The notes beneath the pieces were generated by a model that was not told the DNA's origin, did no database searches, and saw nothing but the letters and a program-made list of their open reading frames with translations. Both the position numbers and the translations under genes were made by a program. A stretch of DNA of 64,000 nt from contig JBFWNN010000025.1 of the NCBI GenBank assembly GCA_050251035.1, positions 1 to 64,000 of the forward strand, given 5' to 3'. Origin of the DNA: Taklimakanibacter sp050251035. Its GTDB lineage: Bacteria; Pseudomonadota; Alphaproteobacteria; Rhizobiales; Aestuariivirgaceae. Positions 32,984 through 43,449 of the stretch are shown here, in pieces (the first letter of the stretch is position 1; each line of letters begins with the position of its first letter).

Positions 32984-34075
32984 ATGCCATGGAATAAGGA
33001 TGGGGGCGGAGGCGGCAAGGGCCCATGGGGGCAAGGGCCGTGGGGCCAGGGACCCGGAGGCCCATCCGGCGGCAATCGCGGGCCGACGCCCCCCGATCTC
33101 GACGAGTTGATCCGCAAGGGCCAGGACAGCCTCAAGAACATCCTTCCCGGCGGCGCCGGCGGGCGCAGCACCTGGGTGATCTTCGTTCTCGCCATCCTGG
33201 CGCTCATCGCCTTCAACAGCGTCTATCAGGTGCAGGCCGACGAGCGCGGCGTGGTGCTCAGGCTCGGCAGCTATGCCCGCACCGTGTCGCCCGGCCTCCA
33301 TTTCGCGATCTGGCCGGTCGAGACGCTCGAGACGGTCAGGGTCGAGGCGGAAAACCAGACCGCGATCGGCGCCACCGCCAATGAAGGCCTGATGCTGGCG
33401 GGCGATCAGAACCTGGTCGACATCCGCTTCACGGTCCTGTGGAAGATCAAGAATCCGGAAGAATATCTGTTCAATGTGAGCGACCAGGAGAAGCTGGTGC
33501 GCGTGGTGGCGGAAAGCGCCATGCGCGAGATCGTCGGGCGCACGCCCGCCGAGGAAGTCCGCACCACCGGCCGTCTCGCCGCCCAGGACCAGGTGATGAA
33601 CATCGCCCAGACGACGCTCGACAGCTATTCGGCCGGCGTCCTCATCACCGGCCTCAAGCTCGAAAAGGCCGATCCGCCGGCGGAAGTGCTCGATGCCTTC
33701 GAAGAGGTGCAGCGCGCCGAGCAGGACCAGGCCCGGCTCATCAACGAAGCCGATCAATATGCCAATCAGCGCCGGCGCCTGGTGGAAGGCGAAGCCGCCA
33801 AGGTGGTCGAGGACGCCAAGGGCTACAAAGCCCGCGTCACGCTCGAAGCCCAGGGCGAGGCGCAGCGTTTCCTCTCGGTCTATGAGCAGTACAAGAACGC
33901 CCAGGACGTGACCCGCAGGCGAATCTTCCTCGAGACCCTGGAAGACATCCTGGCGCAATCGAGCAAGGTGATCATCGAGGGCGGCCAAGGCCAGGGCGTG
34001 GTGCCCTATCTGCCGCTGCCAGAGATCCAAAAACGTCAGAACACGACGCCCCCGGCACAGGGAGCAAATCAATGA
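32984..34075 (+). CDS. hflK: FtsH protease modulator HflK
   Basis: A 363-residue SPFH/band-7 protein. A Gly/Pro/Trp-rich cytoplasmic N-terminus (GQGPWGQGP repeats, residues 7 to 36) precedes one membrane span (about 62 to 80). The periplasmic band-7 domain and a long coiled coil (about 240 to 300) follow. HflK and HflC form a large cage around the membrane protease FtsH and restrain it. GAGGTGAG lies upstream of the ATG. It overlaps hflC by 4 bp. Confidence 0.93.
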   Translation: MPWNKDGGGGGKGPWGQGPWGQGPGGPSGGNRGPTPPDLDELIRKGQDSLKNILPGGAGGRSTWVIFVLAILALIAFNSVYQVQADERGVVLRLGSYARTVSPGLHFAIWPVETLETVRVEAENQTAIGATANEGLMLAGDQNLVDIRFTVLWKIKNPEEYLFNVSDQEKLVRVVAESAMREIVGRTPAEEVRTTGRLAAQDQVMNIAQTTLDSYSAGVLITGLKLEKADPPAEVLDAFEEVQRAEQDQARLINEADQYANQRRRLVEGEAAKVVEDAKGYKARVTLEAQGEAQRFLSVYEQYKNAQDVTRRRIFLETLEDILAQSSKVIIEGGQGQGVVPYLPLPEIQKRQNTTPPAQGANQ

Positions 34076-34956
34076 ACCTCTTCAAATCGTCCGGCATCAT
34101 CGTCATCGCCATTCTGGCTCTCGTCATCTGGTCGTCGACCTTCATCGTCGATGAACGCAAGAAGGCGCTGGTCCTGCGTTTCGGCGAGATCAACCGCATC
34201 GTCGAGAAGCCCGGCCTCTATTTCAAGATCCCGGTCGCCGACGACGTGGTGCCGATCGAGGACCGCATGATCCTGTGGACCAGCGACAATATGAGCGTCC
34301 AGGTGGTCGACGGGCGGCGTTACCTGGTCGATGCCGTCACCATGGCGCGCATCGTCAATGCCCAGCGCTTCCGCGAGACCGTCTCAGCCGACATATCACG
34401 CGCCTGGGACCGGATCAGGACCAGGCTCGACGCCGCCTTGCGCCAGACCTACGGCAAGCGCACCTTCGATGCGGCACTGTCCAAGGATCGCGCGGTGATG
34501 ATGCGCGAAATCCGCGACCAGGTGCGGTCCGAAGCGCTCAACAACGGCATCGAGATCGTCGATGTCCGCATCGTGCGCACCGATCTCATGGACGAGGTGC
34601 TCAAGAACACCTATGAGCGGATGAGCTCGGAGCGCATCGCCGAGGCCAAGGATCTGCGCGGCCGCGGCGAGGCGCGCAAGATCGAGATCATGGCGCAGGC
34701 GGATCGCGCCTATACCGAGAAGCTCGCCGATGCGCGGCGCCAGTCGGAGGTCATCCGCGGCGAAGGCGAGGGCGAGCGCAACAAGATCTTCGCCGAGGCC
34801 TTCCAGAAGGATCCTGAATTCTTCGACTTCTACCGGTCGATGCAGGCCTATGCGAAGAGCCTGTCGAGCTCGGGCACGACGCTGGTGCTGAAGCCCGATT
34901 CGGACTTCTTCAAATATCTGGGGATGGACAAGGCGCAGCCTGCGCCCCAGCAATGA
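34072..34956 (+). CDS. hflC: FtsH protease modulator HflC
   Basis: A 294-residue partner of HflK. An N-terminal anchor (about 7 to 24) is followed by the band-7 domain (VDERKKALVLRFGEI), a coiled-coil region containing the stomatin-like ERIAEAKDLRGRGEARK, and a C-terminal motif YRSMQAYAKSL typical of HflC. It overlaps hflK at its start and the DUF2065 gene at its end, 4 bp each, a strongly conserved arrangement. Confidence 0.94.
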   Translation: MNLFKSSGIIVIAILALVIWSSTFIVDERKKALVLRFGEINRIVEKPGLYFKIPVADDVVPIEDRMILWTSDNMSVQVVDGRRYLVDAVTMARIVNAQRFRETVSADISRAWDRIRTRLDAALRQTYGKRTFDAALSKDRAVMMREIRDQVRSEALNNGIEIVDVRIVRTDLMDEVLKNTYERMSSERIAEAKDLRGRGEARKIEIMAQADRAYTEKLADARRQSEVIRGEGEGERNKIFAEAFQKDPEFFDFYRSMQAYAKSLSSSGTTLVLKPDSDFFKYLGMDKAQPAPQQ

Positions 34957-35153
34957 GCGACTTCGTGACGGCCCTCGGTCTCGTCTTCGTGATCGAGGGC
35001 CTTCTTTATGCCTTTGTTCCGGGCCATCTGAAGGCGATGATGGCCCTGATGCAGTCCACGCCGGAAGACAGCCTGCGCATGGGTGGGCTCATTGCGACGG
35101 CGGTCGGCGTGGCCCTGGTGTGGCTGGCCCGGGCGGTCCTCGGAGGATCATGA
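34953..35153 (+). CDS. DUF2065 family membrane protein (YjeT-like)
   Basis: A 66-residue protein with two hydrophobic helices (residues 4 to 27 and 44 to 63) joined by a loop reading MQSTPEDSLRMGG. It matches DUF2065, small inner-membrane proteins regularly found directly after hflC. It is probably associated with the HflKC-FtsH complex, inferred from this conserved position. ATGA overlap with hflC. Confidence 0.85.
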   Translation: MSDFVTALGLVFVIEGLLYAFVPGHLKAMMALMQSTPEDSLRMGGLIATAVGVALVWLARAVLGGS

Positions 35154-35244
35154 AATCGTGATCTCGAACAGCTTGCCGGGGATGGGCGTTGGACGCTTAC
35201 TGGCCGAAACCAGGGTCGAAGGAATGATGACGGAGAGGCGGATT

Positions 35245-36732
<1,488 letters not shown>

Positions 36733-36762
36733 CCGCGGGGAGCGGCGGGCCTCAGCAAGCGA

Positions 36763-37518
36763 TTACAATCGCCGCGTAAGCTCGCCGCGCATCAGTGCTC
36801 CCCAGCCCGAGACAACCGGATCTATTCCGGCGAGCCGGCATCCCTTCCAGAAGGCCGCCGCCGTGGAATCGATGATCGGCTTGCCGAGCTCCTTTTCCAT
36901 CTCCTCGACCAACGGCGTTGCCGCGAAGTTCGTGCACACGACGGCGATGCACTGGGCTTCCGGAGAATCCGAGGCGCGCAGGACATTTCTGATGGCATCG
37001 GGGCTGAAGGCGCCGATCGCGAGATTCACGGCTTCTCCCAGATGCGCTTCGGAAACGACCTGAATGCCGTGCGGCCGATAAACTTCCATGATCTTGTTGG
37101 TCAGGTCCGATACATAGGGCACAGCCAGCGCTATGCGCGTTGCCCCCATGGAATTGAGGATCTCGTGAATCGCCAGGGTAGCGGTCGACGCCGGCAGCCC
37201 GGTCTCCTTGGTGATCGCGGCACAGAGGGCATGGTCATGCTCAAGCCCCAGCCAGGATCCGGCCGTGCCGTTCCAGATGATCGAATGGAGCGGCGCATCC
37301 GCCAAGGAGCGGGCGGCTGCGAGCATCGCGTCCACCGAGAATTGCGACCGCGTTTTCTCGTCAAGCCTGACTGCTGTCACGCCGAGCCGGGCGAAATGAT
37401 GCGAACACCGGTCCGATAGCTCCCTGTTCATCATCGAGGTGAAGACTTCCAGCGCCGTGTTGGACGATGGAGTGATGTGGCCGACCTTCTTGAGATCGGT
37501 AAGGGACGAAAAACTCAT
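36763..37518 (-). CDS. Asp/Glu racemase superfamily enzyme (maleate isomerase / arylmalonate decarboxylase-like)
   Basis: A 251-residue cofactor-free enzyme of the Asp/Glu racemase fold. N-terminal HITPSSNTALE (Asn20) binds substrate carboxylate, and the second catalytic Cys is Cys195 in VVCTNFAATPL. At the first site, where maleate isomerases and racemases have Cys, the sequence is IIWNGTAGSWLG (residues 80 to 91) with no Cys. Arylmalonate decarboxylase likewise keeps only the second Cys, so this may be a decarboxylase or an isomerase with altered chemistry. AAGAGG precedes the ATG. It follows the ABC importer genes by 129 bp on the same strand, suggesting that the importer supplies its substrate. 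Confidence 0.75.
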   Translation of the reverse strand: MSFSSLTDLKKVGHITPSSNTALEVFTSMMNRELSDRCSHHFARLGVTAVRLDEKTRSQFSVDAMLAAARSLADAPLHSIIWNGTAGSWLGLEHDHALCAAITKETGLPASTATLAIHEILNSMGATRIALAVPYVSDLTNKIMEVYRPHGIQVVSEAHLGEAVNLAIGAFSPDAIRNVLRASDSPEAQCIAVVCTNFAATPLVEEMEKELGKPIIDSTAAAFWKGCRLAGIDPVVSGWGALMRGELTRRL

Positions 37519-37646
37519 GGTTGCCTCTTGTTTTTGACGTATTACTTGTCGGGTATTTTCAACGCGAATGCCGCATGTCTCGGCGCGGCGAATGAGCGCG
37601 GGCCGATCGCCTGCCGAGCCATGCCTTGCCGAAGTCCGATTTTCAT

Positions 37647-38417
37647 CTACGCGCGTGCGATCAGGCGGATGTCGTCGCGGATGTAATCGATGACGGTTCG
37701 CGTCAGGGCACTGAAAGCGGCGCTGGTGCTGTCGCGCGGCCGGGGAAGGTCAACCGGCACGATATGCCGAATTCGTCCCGGGCGGGGAGACATGATGACA
37801 ATCCGGTCCGCCAGCAGGATCGCCTCGTCGACGCCATGAGTCACGAAGACGATCGTCGACTTGCAGGCCCGCCAGATCTGCAGCAGCTCCATCTGCATGA
37901 TATTGCGGGTTTGCGGATCCAGCGCGCCGAACGGCTCGTCCATGAGCAGGAGCTTCGGCCGCGTGGTGAGCGCCCGGGCAATGCCGACACGCTGTCGCAT
38001 TCCACCGGACAATTCATGCGGGAAACGACGCTCAAACCCCTTCAGCCCGACGAGCTCGATGAACTCGTTGCCGGTGGACCGCCGATCGGACGCGGAAACG
38101 CCACGGGCCTTGAGATTGAATTCGACGTTCTGCTGGACGTTCATCCACGGGAACAGGCCGTGCTCCTGAAACACGACGCTGGCTTCGGGGTGGCATTTGC
38201 CGTTGACCGGCTTGCTTTCGACCAATATCTCGCCGTCGCTCGGCAGTTCCAATCCGCTGGCAATCTGGAGCAGGGTGGACTTGCCGCACCCCGAGACGCC
38301 GAGCAGGCAGATGAATTCCCCGAAATCGGCCGTCATGCTCACCCGGTCGAGCGCATGGACCTGGCTGCCGCGGCGCTCAAAGGTCTTGGATACGTTCCTG
38401 ACATCGATGAAGCTCAT
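37647..38417 (-). CDS. ABC importer ATPase, nitrate/sulfonate/taurine (TauB/SsuB) type
   Basis: A 256-residue ATPase with Walker A GVSGCGKST near residue 41, signature LSGGMRQR, Walker B LLLMDEPFGALDPQT and H-loop VTHGVDEA. EHGLFPWMNVQQNVEF and the end SPRPGRIRHIVPVDLPRPR are typical of the TauB/SsuB/NrtD group. It overlaps the permease gene by 4 bp (ATGA). Confidence 0.88.
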   Translation of the reverse strand: MSFIDVRNVSKTFERRGSQVHALDRVSMTADFGEFICLLGVSGCGKSTLLQIASGLELPSDGEILVESKPVNGKCHPEASVVFQEHGLFPWMNVQQNVEFNLKARGVSASDRRSTGNEFIELVGLKGFERRFPHELSGGMRQRVGIARALTTRPKLLLMDEPFGALDPQTRNIMQMELLQIWRACKSTIVFVTHGVDEAILLADRIVIMSPRPGRIRHIVPVDLPRPRDSTSAAFSALTRTVIDYIRDDIRLIARA

Positions 38418-39172
38418 GATTCCAGCACCAAACCTTCTTGCCAACGGCAAAGTGCGCCGCGGACCACGCGCACGAGTTGATCGAAAATCAGGCCGATGAA
38501 GCCGATGATGAGAATGCCGGCGACGATGAGATCCGGACGGAAAATCACCTGGGCATACATGATGAGATAGCCAATGCCGGATTTGACGGCGATCATCTCG
38601 GCGGTGACCACCGTGAGCCACGCCGCACCGAGCGCCAGGCGCAGCCCGGTCAGGATGGAGGGAAGGGCGCTCGGCAACAGAATATCGCGCAGCATCAGAA
38701 ATTCGGATGCATTGGCGACCGTTGCGACCTTGACCAGCGTCCTCTCGACATTCTTCACGCCGAAAATGGTGCTGATGATCAGCGGCCAGAAGGCGGCGAG
38801 CCAGATCAAGATGATCGCCGGCCGGTCACCTATGCCGAAGAAGAGGATGGCCAGGGGGATGAGGGCGATGACGGGAAAGGAGCGGAAAATCTGTATGCTC
38901 CAGTCCATGACGAGGTCGAGCGTCTTGAAGCGGCCGATCAACAGGCCGAGAGGCACCGCCGTGACGAAGGCGAGCGCCACGCCGAGACACACACGAGCCA
39001 GGCTGGCCTGCGTATGCCTCAGGAGCTCGGCCGCGTCATTGACGAAAACCCGACCGACTTCGGCAGGCGCCGGAAGCAGAGCGGCCGAATACGTGCCGCT
39101 TCTGGCCGCGATCTCCCAGGCGACAAGCAGGCCCAGGAGCGGCAGGACGCCCATGAAACGGGACCTCAGCAT
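38414..39172 (-). CDS. ABC importer permease, TauC/SsuC type
   Basis: A 252-residue inner-membrane permease with about six helices. The EAA loop that docks with the ATPase reads LRDILLPSALPSILTGLRLALG near residue 165, and the family motif AAWLTVVTAEMIA follows. It sits 5 bp after the binding-protein gene and overlaps the ATPase gene. Substrates of this group are small sulfonates, nitrate or aromatic acids. Confidence 0.88.
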   Translation of the reverse strand: MLRSRFMGVLPLLGLLVAWEIAARSGTYSAALLPAPAEVGRVFVNDAAELLRHTQASLARVCLGVALAFVTAVPLGLLIGRFKTLDLVMDWSIQIFRSFPVIALIPLAILFFGIGDRPAIILIWLAAFWPLIISTIFGVKNVERTLVKVATVANASEFLMLRDILLPSALPSILTGLRLALGAAWLTVVTAEMIAVKSGIGYLIMYAQVIFRPDLIVAGILIIGFIGLIFDQLVRVVRGALCRWQEGLVLES

Positions 39173-39177
39173 GGGCG

Positions 39178-40122
39178 TCAGATCCTTGTCATCAAGCTGG
39201 TGTCGATGAACGTTTGCCAGTCCGGCAGTTTCTCCGCCGTCTTCGACTGCAGCATGATGTCGCCCAGGGATTTGATGTTGCTGGAGAAGTCATCACCGGA
39301 TTCGGTCGTGAAGAACGTGTTGGTCAAGGACAGGTCGATCACGTCGCGCGGCATGTTCAACACCTTGGCCGTTACCTCGGCGGCTATCGTCGGGTTGGAC
39401 TGGAGCTCCTTGGTCGCCGCCGCATGTGCCCTGAGGACTTCGGTCAGCAGCTCCGGATTGGACTGCACAAAGTCGGTCGCGCCCATGAAGCCCAGATTCA
39501 CCTTGCCGATCGGCGTATCGTAACCGTCCCAGATATCGGCAGCCCATCCATTCGCCTTCGCCAGGCTTGGATAGGGCTCGACCGCGAACATCGCGTCGAT
39601 CTGGCGCTGCTGCATCGGGATCGGCATGTCGTTGTTGTTCATGAAGATCAACTCGACCTGATCCGTCAGGCCCTCCTGGGCGAGCTTCCACGACAGCACG
39701 ATGTGGCAGATGTTGCCGGGCTGCACGCCGACCTTCTTGCCCTTGAGCCCCTGGATATCCTTTATCGAAGGATCACCCACGAGCCGCCAGCCGCCGGCGC
39801 AGGCATTGGCAAGAACCGAAATGGGCACGCCGCGCCCGGCGATCGAAATCGCCGCGTTGATGCCGCCGTAGCCCACCTGAATGCTGCCGGCCGCAAGCGC
39901 CTGCATGCGCTGTGTCAGGTTAGGGAACTGCAGCACTTCAGCGTCGATGCCGGCATCCTTCAGGTATTTGGGGAGCAACTCGGCGGCCATCGTCGTTCCC
40001 GCCAGGACCGATCCGATCTTGATGGACTGTTTCTGCGCGACCGCCCGGGTGGTCAGCGAAAATGGCGAAGCGACGCCAAGCGCCATGCTTCCGATCAAAA
40101 GCTTGCGGCGGGTATAATTCAT
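39178..40122 (-). CDS. ABC importer substrate-binding protein (NMT1/SsuA-like)
   Basis: A 314-residue periplasmic binding protein with an NMT1/THI5-like fold: IKIGSVLAGTTMAAELLPKY near residue 34, GSIQVGYGGINAAI near 78, and QGLKGKKVGVQPG near 123. The N-terminus YTRRKLLIGSMAL resembles a twin-arginine signal, cleaved near TRAVAQ (residue 30). GGAGGAG lies 3 bases before the ATG. It heads the ABC operon and faces the TRAP operon across 471 bp. The ligand is unknown; the downstream enzyme suggests a small dicarboxylate or malonate derivative. Confidence 0.85.
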   Translation of the reverse strand: MNYTRRKLLIGSMALGVASPFSLTTRAVAQKQSIKIGSVLAGTTMAAELLPKYLKDAGIDAEVLQFPNLTQRMQALAAGSIQVGYGGINAAISIAGRGVPISVLANACAGGWRLVGDPSIKDIQGLKGKKVGVQPGNICHIVLSWKLAQEGLTDQVELIFMNNNDMPIPMQQRQIDAMFAVEPYPSLAKANGWAADIWDGYDTPIGKVNLGFMGATDFVQSNPELLTEVLRAHAAATKELQSNPTIAAEVTAKVLNMPRDVIDLSLTNTFFTTESGDDFSSNIKSLGDIMLQSKTAEKLPDWQTFIDTSLMTRI

Positions 40123-40593
40123 AGTCTCCTCCTATCCTGATATTGTTGTAATATTTATTATGATTATTAGACATGGTGACATCGAGGCGTCGAAAAATCA
40201 AGGGCCAGCACTCTTGCGAGGGTTCTCGCGCGACAAAGTTCCGCCTTTGCTGGTGAGATTGAGCTGCCGAGCGGAGGCCTGCGACCTTCTATGCCTCGGA
40301 ATTCAATGGCCGAACTCCCCCAGCACAGTCCCCCGAAACAAGAATCTCAATCGTCGTTTTTGAGCTTGTCGCTGTGTTTTTGTTGTTTTTTTATTATGAA
40401 AAGTTGACAATAACTGATCATGTGCATAACGTCGCACCGGCAAGGTAGCCCCCGAAGTGCAGTTCAACAGCAAAGAGTCAGCGCGAAGGCGGGGGAGGAG
40501 CAGGTTTGCCCTGTCCGTTATCGGAGAGAGAAATAGCAACAATCGCTGTCACCGACGCGTTGTGAAAATCACGTCGCAAGACGAGGGAGGAGA
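40123..40593. other. AT-rich divergent spacer between ABC and TRAP operons
   Basis: No gene is seen in these 471 bases. Two tracts are strikingly AT-rich in an otherwise GC-rich window: about 40135-40172 (TAATATTTATTATGATTATTA) and about 40365-40402 (long T runs). Both strands carry strong ribosome-binding sites at the spacer edges (GGAGGAG for the ABC gene, GGGAGGAG for the TRAP gene). Regulation of both operons must come from here; no regulator gene is adjacent. Confidence 0.7.
40404..40432 (+). promoter_or_regulatory. Probable sigma-70-type promoter of the TRAP operon
   Basis: TTGACA (40404-40409), a 17-base spacer, then TAACGT (40427-40432). The -35 box is a perfect consensus, and the -10 matches at first, second and last positions. 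It leaves a leader of about 155 bases before the dctP-like start. Confidence 0.5.
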
Positions 40594-41604
40594 ATGAAAA
40601 TGATAAGGATATTTTCTGGCGCTCTTGGCCTGGCCTGCCTGTTCGGCATGCTAAGCGCGGCCACACCGGCATCGGCGGAAGCCGTCCGCTGGCGGGCGAG
40701 CGGATCTTTTCCCGCCTCGCATTCGAGCGCGGTGGCGATGGAGGTCTTCAAATCCGAGGTCGCGCGCCTGTCGGACAACACCATCACCATCGATGTGTTT
40801 CCGGACAATATGCTGGGCGGCGCGTTCGAGCAGGTCGACCAGGTGCGGACCGGCCAGATCGAGATGGCTTGGGCCGGCTTGAGCTTCTATGACAAGCTGG
40901 TTCCGGAGTTCTCCGCCGCCGTTCGCCCGTTCGCGGCCGTGTCGACAAGCGAGGCCATCTGCCAGATCGAAAGCCCGTTCGGCGACATCTTGCGCGCCAA
41001 GGCGAGCGAGAAGGGCGTCGTCGTCGCGGGCTTCGGCATGATCGGCGCCCGCCACGTGACCAACAGCGTCCGCCCGATCAAGACCCTCGAGGATATCCGC
41101 GGTCTCAAGATCCGCATTCCACCGGCGGATGCCTGGACCCTGCTGTTCAGCGCGCTCGGCGCCAATCCCACGCCGCTCGATATCAAGGAGCTCTACCAGG
41201 CGCTGCAACAGCGGGTCGTCGATGGCCAGGAGAACCCGTATGACAACATCCACATACGGAAGTTCCAGGAAGTCCAGAAATACCTGTCGAACACCGCTCA
41301 CTTCTATGACCTGGTCGGCTATTTCATCAACAAGGATGCTTACGAGCGCCTAGACGAGAAGCAGAAGAAAGCCGTGGCCGATGCGATGTTCAACGCCATC
41401 GCGGTGCAGCGCGCCCTGTCCGATCGGGACAATTCCAAGGCGCGCCAGGCTCTCATCGATGCCGGCATGCAGTATGACGAGTTGCCCGCATCGGAGCTCG
41501 CGCGCTTCAGGGAGGCGGCACGGCCCTTCTATGAAGGACTGCGCGCGACAGTCGGCAACGAAGTGATGGACCTGGCGGACAAGGCCGCAGAGTCGTGCAA
41601 GTGA
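40594..41604 (+). CDS. dctP: TRAP transporter substrate-binding protein (DctP-like)
   Basis: A 336-residue periplasmic solute-binding protein with a signal peptide ending ASAEA (about residue 29). DctP-family marks are LGGAFEQVDQVRTGQIEMAW, RGLKIRIPPADAW with the arginine that binds the ligand carboxylate, and ELYQALQQRVVDGQENPYDNI. It delivers a carboxylate-bearing solute to the membrane subunits encoded next. It is separated from the small permease gene by a perfect hairpin, which may allow more binding protein than permease to be made. Symbol by family only. Confidence 0.88.
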   Translation: MKMIRIFSGALGLACLFGMLSAATPASAEAVRWRASGSFPASHSSAVAMEVFKSEVARLSDNTITIDVFPDNMLGGAFEQVDQVRTGQIEMAWAGLSFYDKLVPEFSAAVRPFAAVSTSEAICQIESPFGDILRAKASEKGVVVAGFGMIGARHVTNSVRPIKTLEDIRGLKIRIPPADAWTLLFSALGANPTPLDIKELYQALQQRVVDGQENPYDNIHIRKFQEVQKYLSNTAHFYDLVGYFINKDAYERLDEKQKKAVADAMFNAIAVQRALSDRDNSKARQALIDAGMQYDELPASELARFREAARPFYEGLRATVGNEVMDLADKAAESCK

Positions 41605-41609
41605 GGTGA

Positions 41610-41633
41610 GGGCGGGAGCCATGGCTCCCGCCC
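41610..41633 (+). terminator. Perfect 11-bp hairpin between TRAP binding-protein and permease genes
   Basis: GGGCGGGAGCC (41610-41620) and GGCTCCCGCCC (41623-41633) pair across two bases. TGTCTTTGTCC follows, so it is either a leaky terminator or an mRNA-stabilising end after the binding-protein gene. Confidence 0.6.
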
Positions 41634-41668
41634 TGTCTTTGTCCGGAAACCGTGAATGGGAGGCTGTC

Positions 41669-42175
41669 GTGCAGGACAAATTCGCTGCGCGCTATCGTCA
41701 ATTCCTTCAGTGCATGGACACCGTGTCGTCCTGGATCGTGATCTCGTCCATGGCGGTCATGACGACGGTCATCTTCGTCCAGGTGATATTCCGCTACTTC
41801 TTCAATCAGTCTCTGTCATGGGGGTGGGACATACCCAGGCTGTGCTTCATCTGGCTGGTGCTGCTGTCGATACCGCTCGGCATCAAGTATAACGCCCATG
41901 TCGGCGTGGACTTCCTCAACGACCGCGTGCCGGGCGGCGCCCAACGTTTCCTGCGCCGGTTCAACGCCTTCTTCATGCTGCTCCTCAGCCTGGTGGCCGC
42001 GTGGTTCGCGGCCAGGCTCGGACTCCAGACCGCCGACCAGATGATGCCGGGCGTCCCGCTGAGCGTCAGCCTGTTCTATGTGGCCCTTGCGATCAGCCAG
42101 GTCCACAGCGCGCTGCACCTTCTTCCCATCCTCGTCACCGGCGAAGCCCCAACGGGTCATTTGAGCGAAACATGA
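41669..42175 (+). CDS. dctQ: TRAP transporter small permease (DctQ-like)
   Basis: A 168-residue inner-membrane subunit with four helices (about residues 20-42, 52-72, 88-110, 125-150). RYFFNQSLSWGWDIPRLCFIW and the AHVGVDFL segment are typical of DctQ. The GTG start at 41669 is preferred because GGGAGG lies 5 bases upstream; an upstream ATG at 41621 falls inside the hairpin. The stop overlaps the dctM start (ATGA). Confidence 0.85.
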   Translation: MQDKFAARYRQFLQCMDTVSSWIVISSMAVMTTVIFVQVIFRYFFNQSLSWGWDIPRLCFIWLVLLSIPLGIKYNAHVGVDFLNDRVPGGAQRFLRRFNAFFMLLLSLVAAWFAARLGLQTADQMMPGVPLSVSLFYVALAISQVHSALHLLPILVTGEAPTGHLSET

Positions 42176-43449
42176 TCGTCACGATCCTCCTGGTCTTTGT
42201 GGTCTTCGCCGTGCTCGGAATGCCCTTGGCCTATGCGCTCGGGCTTTCGGGACTGGCCGGAATCCTGGTCGGCAACTTCCCCTTGATTCAGCTGTCGGGA
42301 AAGATGGTCCATTCGATCGACTCCTTCCCGCTGATGGCCATTCCCCTGTTCATGCTCGCCGGCCAGCTGATGATCCGGGGCGGCATCATGGACTCCATCG
42401 TGGAACTGGCCAACACCGTCGTCGGCCGGGTTCGCGGCGGCCTTGGGCACACCACGATCGTCGCCGCAATGGGCATGTCCTCGGTCTCCGGAACCGCGGT
42501 GGCGGACGCAACCGCTCTCGGGGGAACGCTCGGTCCGGCGCTTTCCAAGACATACAGCAAGCCGTTCGGCGCCGCGCTGGTGGCGGCCGCCTCGAATCTC
42601 GGGCCCATCATTCCACCGAGCGCCGGGATGATCGTCTATGCCATCCTCGCCGGCGACGTTTCGGTGGGCGCGATGTTCATCGCGGGCATCCTGCCGGGTA
42701 TTCTCATGGCTCTCGCGATGATGGTGCTCACCTCGATCATCGCAAGACGCCGCAATTATCCGATCACCGGCGAACCCTTCAGCATCCGGCGGATCGCGGT
42801 CGCATTGCGCCGGTCCGGCATTGCGTTCATGATGCCGATCCTCGTCATCGGCGGCATCATCGGCGGCGTCTTCACGGCCACGGAAGGCGCGGCCATAGCC
42901 GTCTTCTATGCGCTCTTCGTCGGGTTCTTCGTCACCCGAAAGCTGAAAGTCGCGGATTTGCCGACAGCCCTTCTGAACGCCGGCATCATCACCGCCATCG
43001 TGGGCGCGCTCATTGCCTTCGCCACGCAGGTGACCTTCCTGCTGACGGCCGAGATGGTCGGCCCGACAATCGCCGACTGGCTCAGAGCGATGACGGACAG
43101 TCCGCTTGTGTTCACATGCCTGGTCATGCTTCTGCTGGTGGTGATCGGCATGTTCATGGAAGCGAACGCCGCTTATGTGATGCTCGTCCCCATCATCGCG
43201 CCCATCGCCGTGACCTATGGGCTCGATCCGGTCTATTTCGGCTTTCTGTTCGTCTTGAACATCACGCTCGGCGCCATCACTCCGCCCGTCGGAATACTCC
43301 TCTTCGTGTCCAGCGGCATATGGAGGATCAAGATGGGCGAGATCCTGCAGGAAATCTGGCCGTTCATAATCGCGCAGTATCTGGTCCTCGTCCTCTGCAT
43401 GCTCTTTCCGGACGTGGTGCTGGCCCTGCCGCGGCTTGCGGGATATTAG
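42172..43449 (+). CDS. dctM: TRAP transporter large permease (DctM-like)
   Basis: A 425-residue sodium-coupled transport subunit with about 12 hydrophobic segments. Motifs include PLFMLAGQLM, GGLGHTTIVAAMGMSSVSGTA, the re-entrant loop NLGPIIPPSAGMIVYAI and the second-half GAITPPVGILLFV. With the small permease it forms the membrane part of a tripartite importer. It ends in a 4-bp overlap with the convergent serB stop. Confidence 0.9.
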   Translation: MIVTILLVFVVFAVLGMPLAYALGLSGLAGILVGNFPLIQLSGKMVHSIDSFPLMAIPLFMLAGQLMIRGGIMDSIVELANTVVGRVRGGLGHTTIVAAMGMSSVSGTAVADATALGGTLGPALSKTYSKPFGAALVAAASNLGPIIPPSAGMIVYAILAGDVSVGAMFIAGILPGILMALAMMVLTSIIARRRNYPITGEPFSIRRIAVALRRSGIAFMMPILVIGGIIGGVFTATEGAAIAVFYALFVGFFVTRKLKVADLPTALLNAGIITAIVGALIAFATQVTFLLTAEMVGPTIADWLRAMTDSPLVFTCLVMLLLVVIGMFMEANAAYVMLVPIIAPIAVTYGLDPVYFGFLFVLNITLGAITPPVGILLFVSSGIWRIKMGEILQEIWPFIIAQYLVLVLCMLFPDVVLALPRLAGY

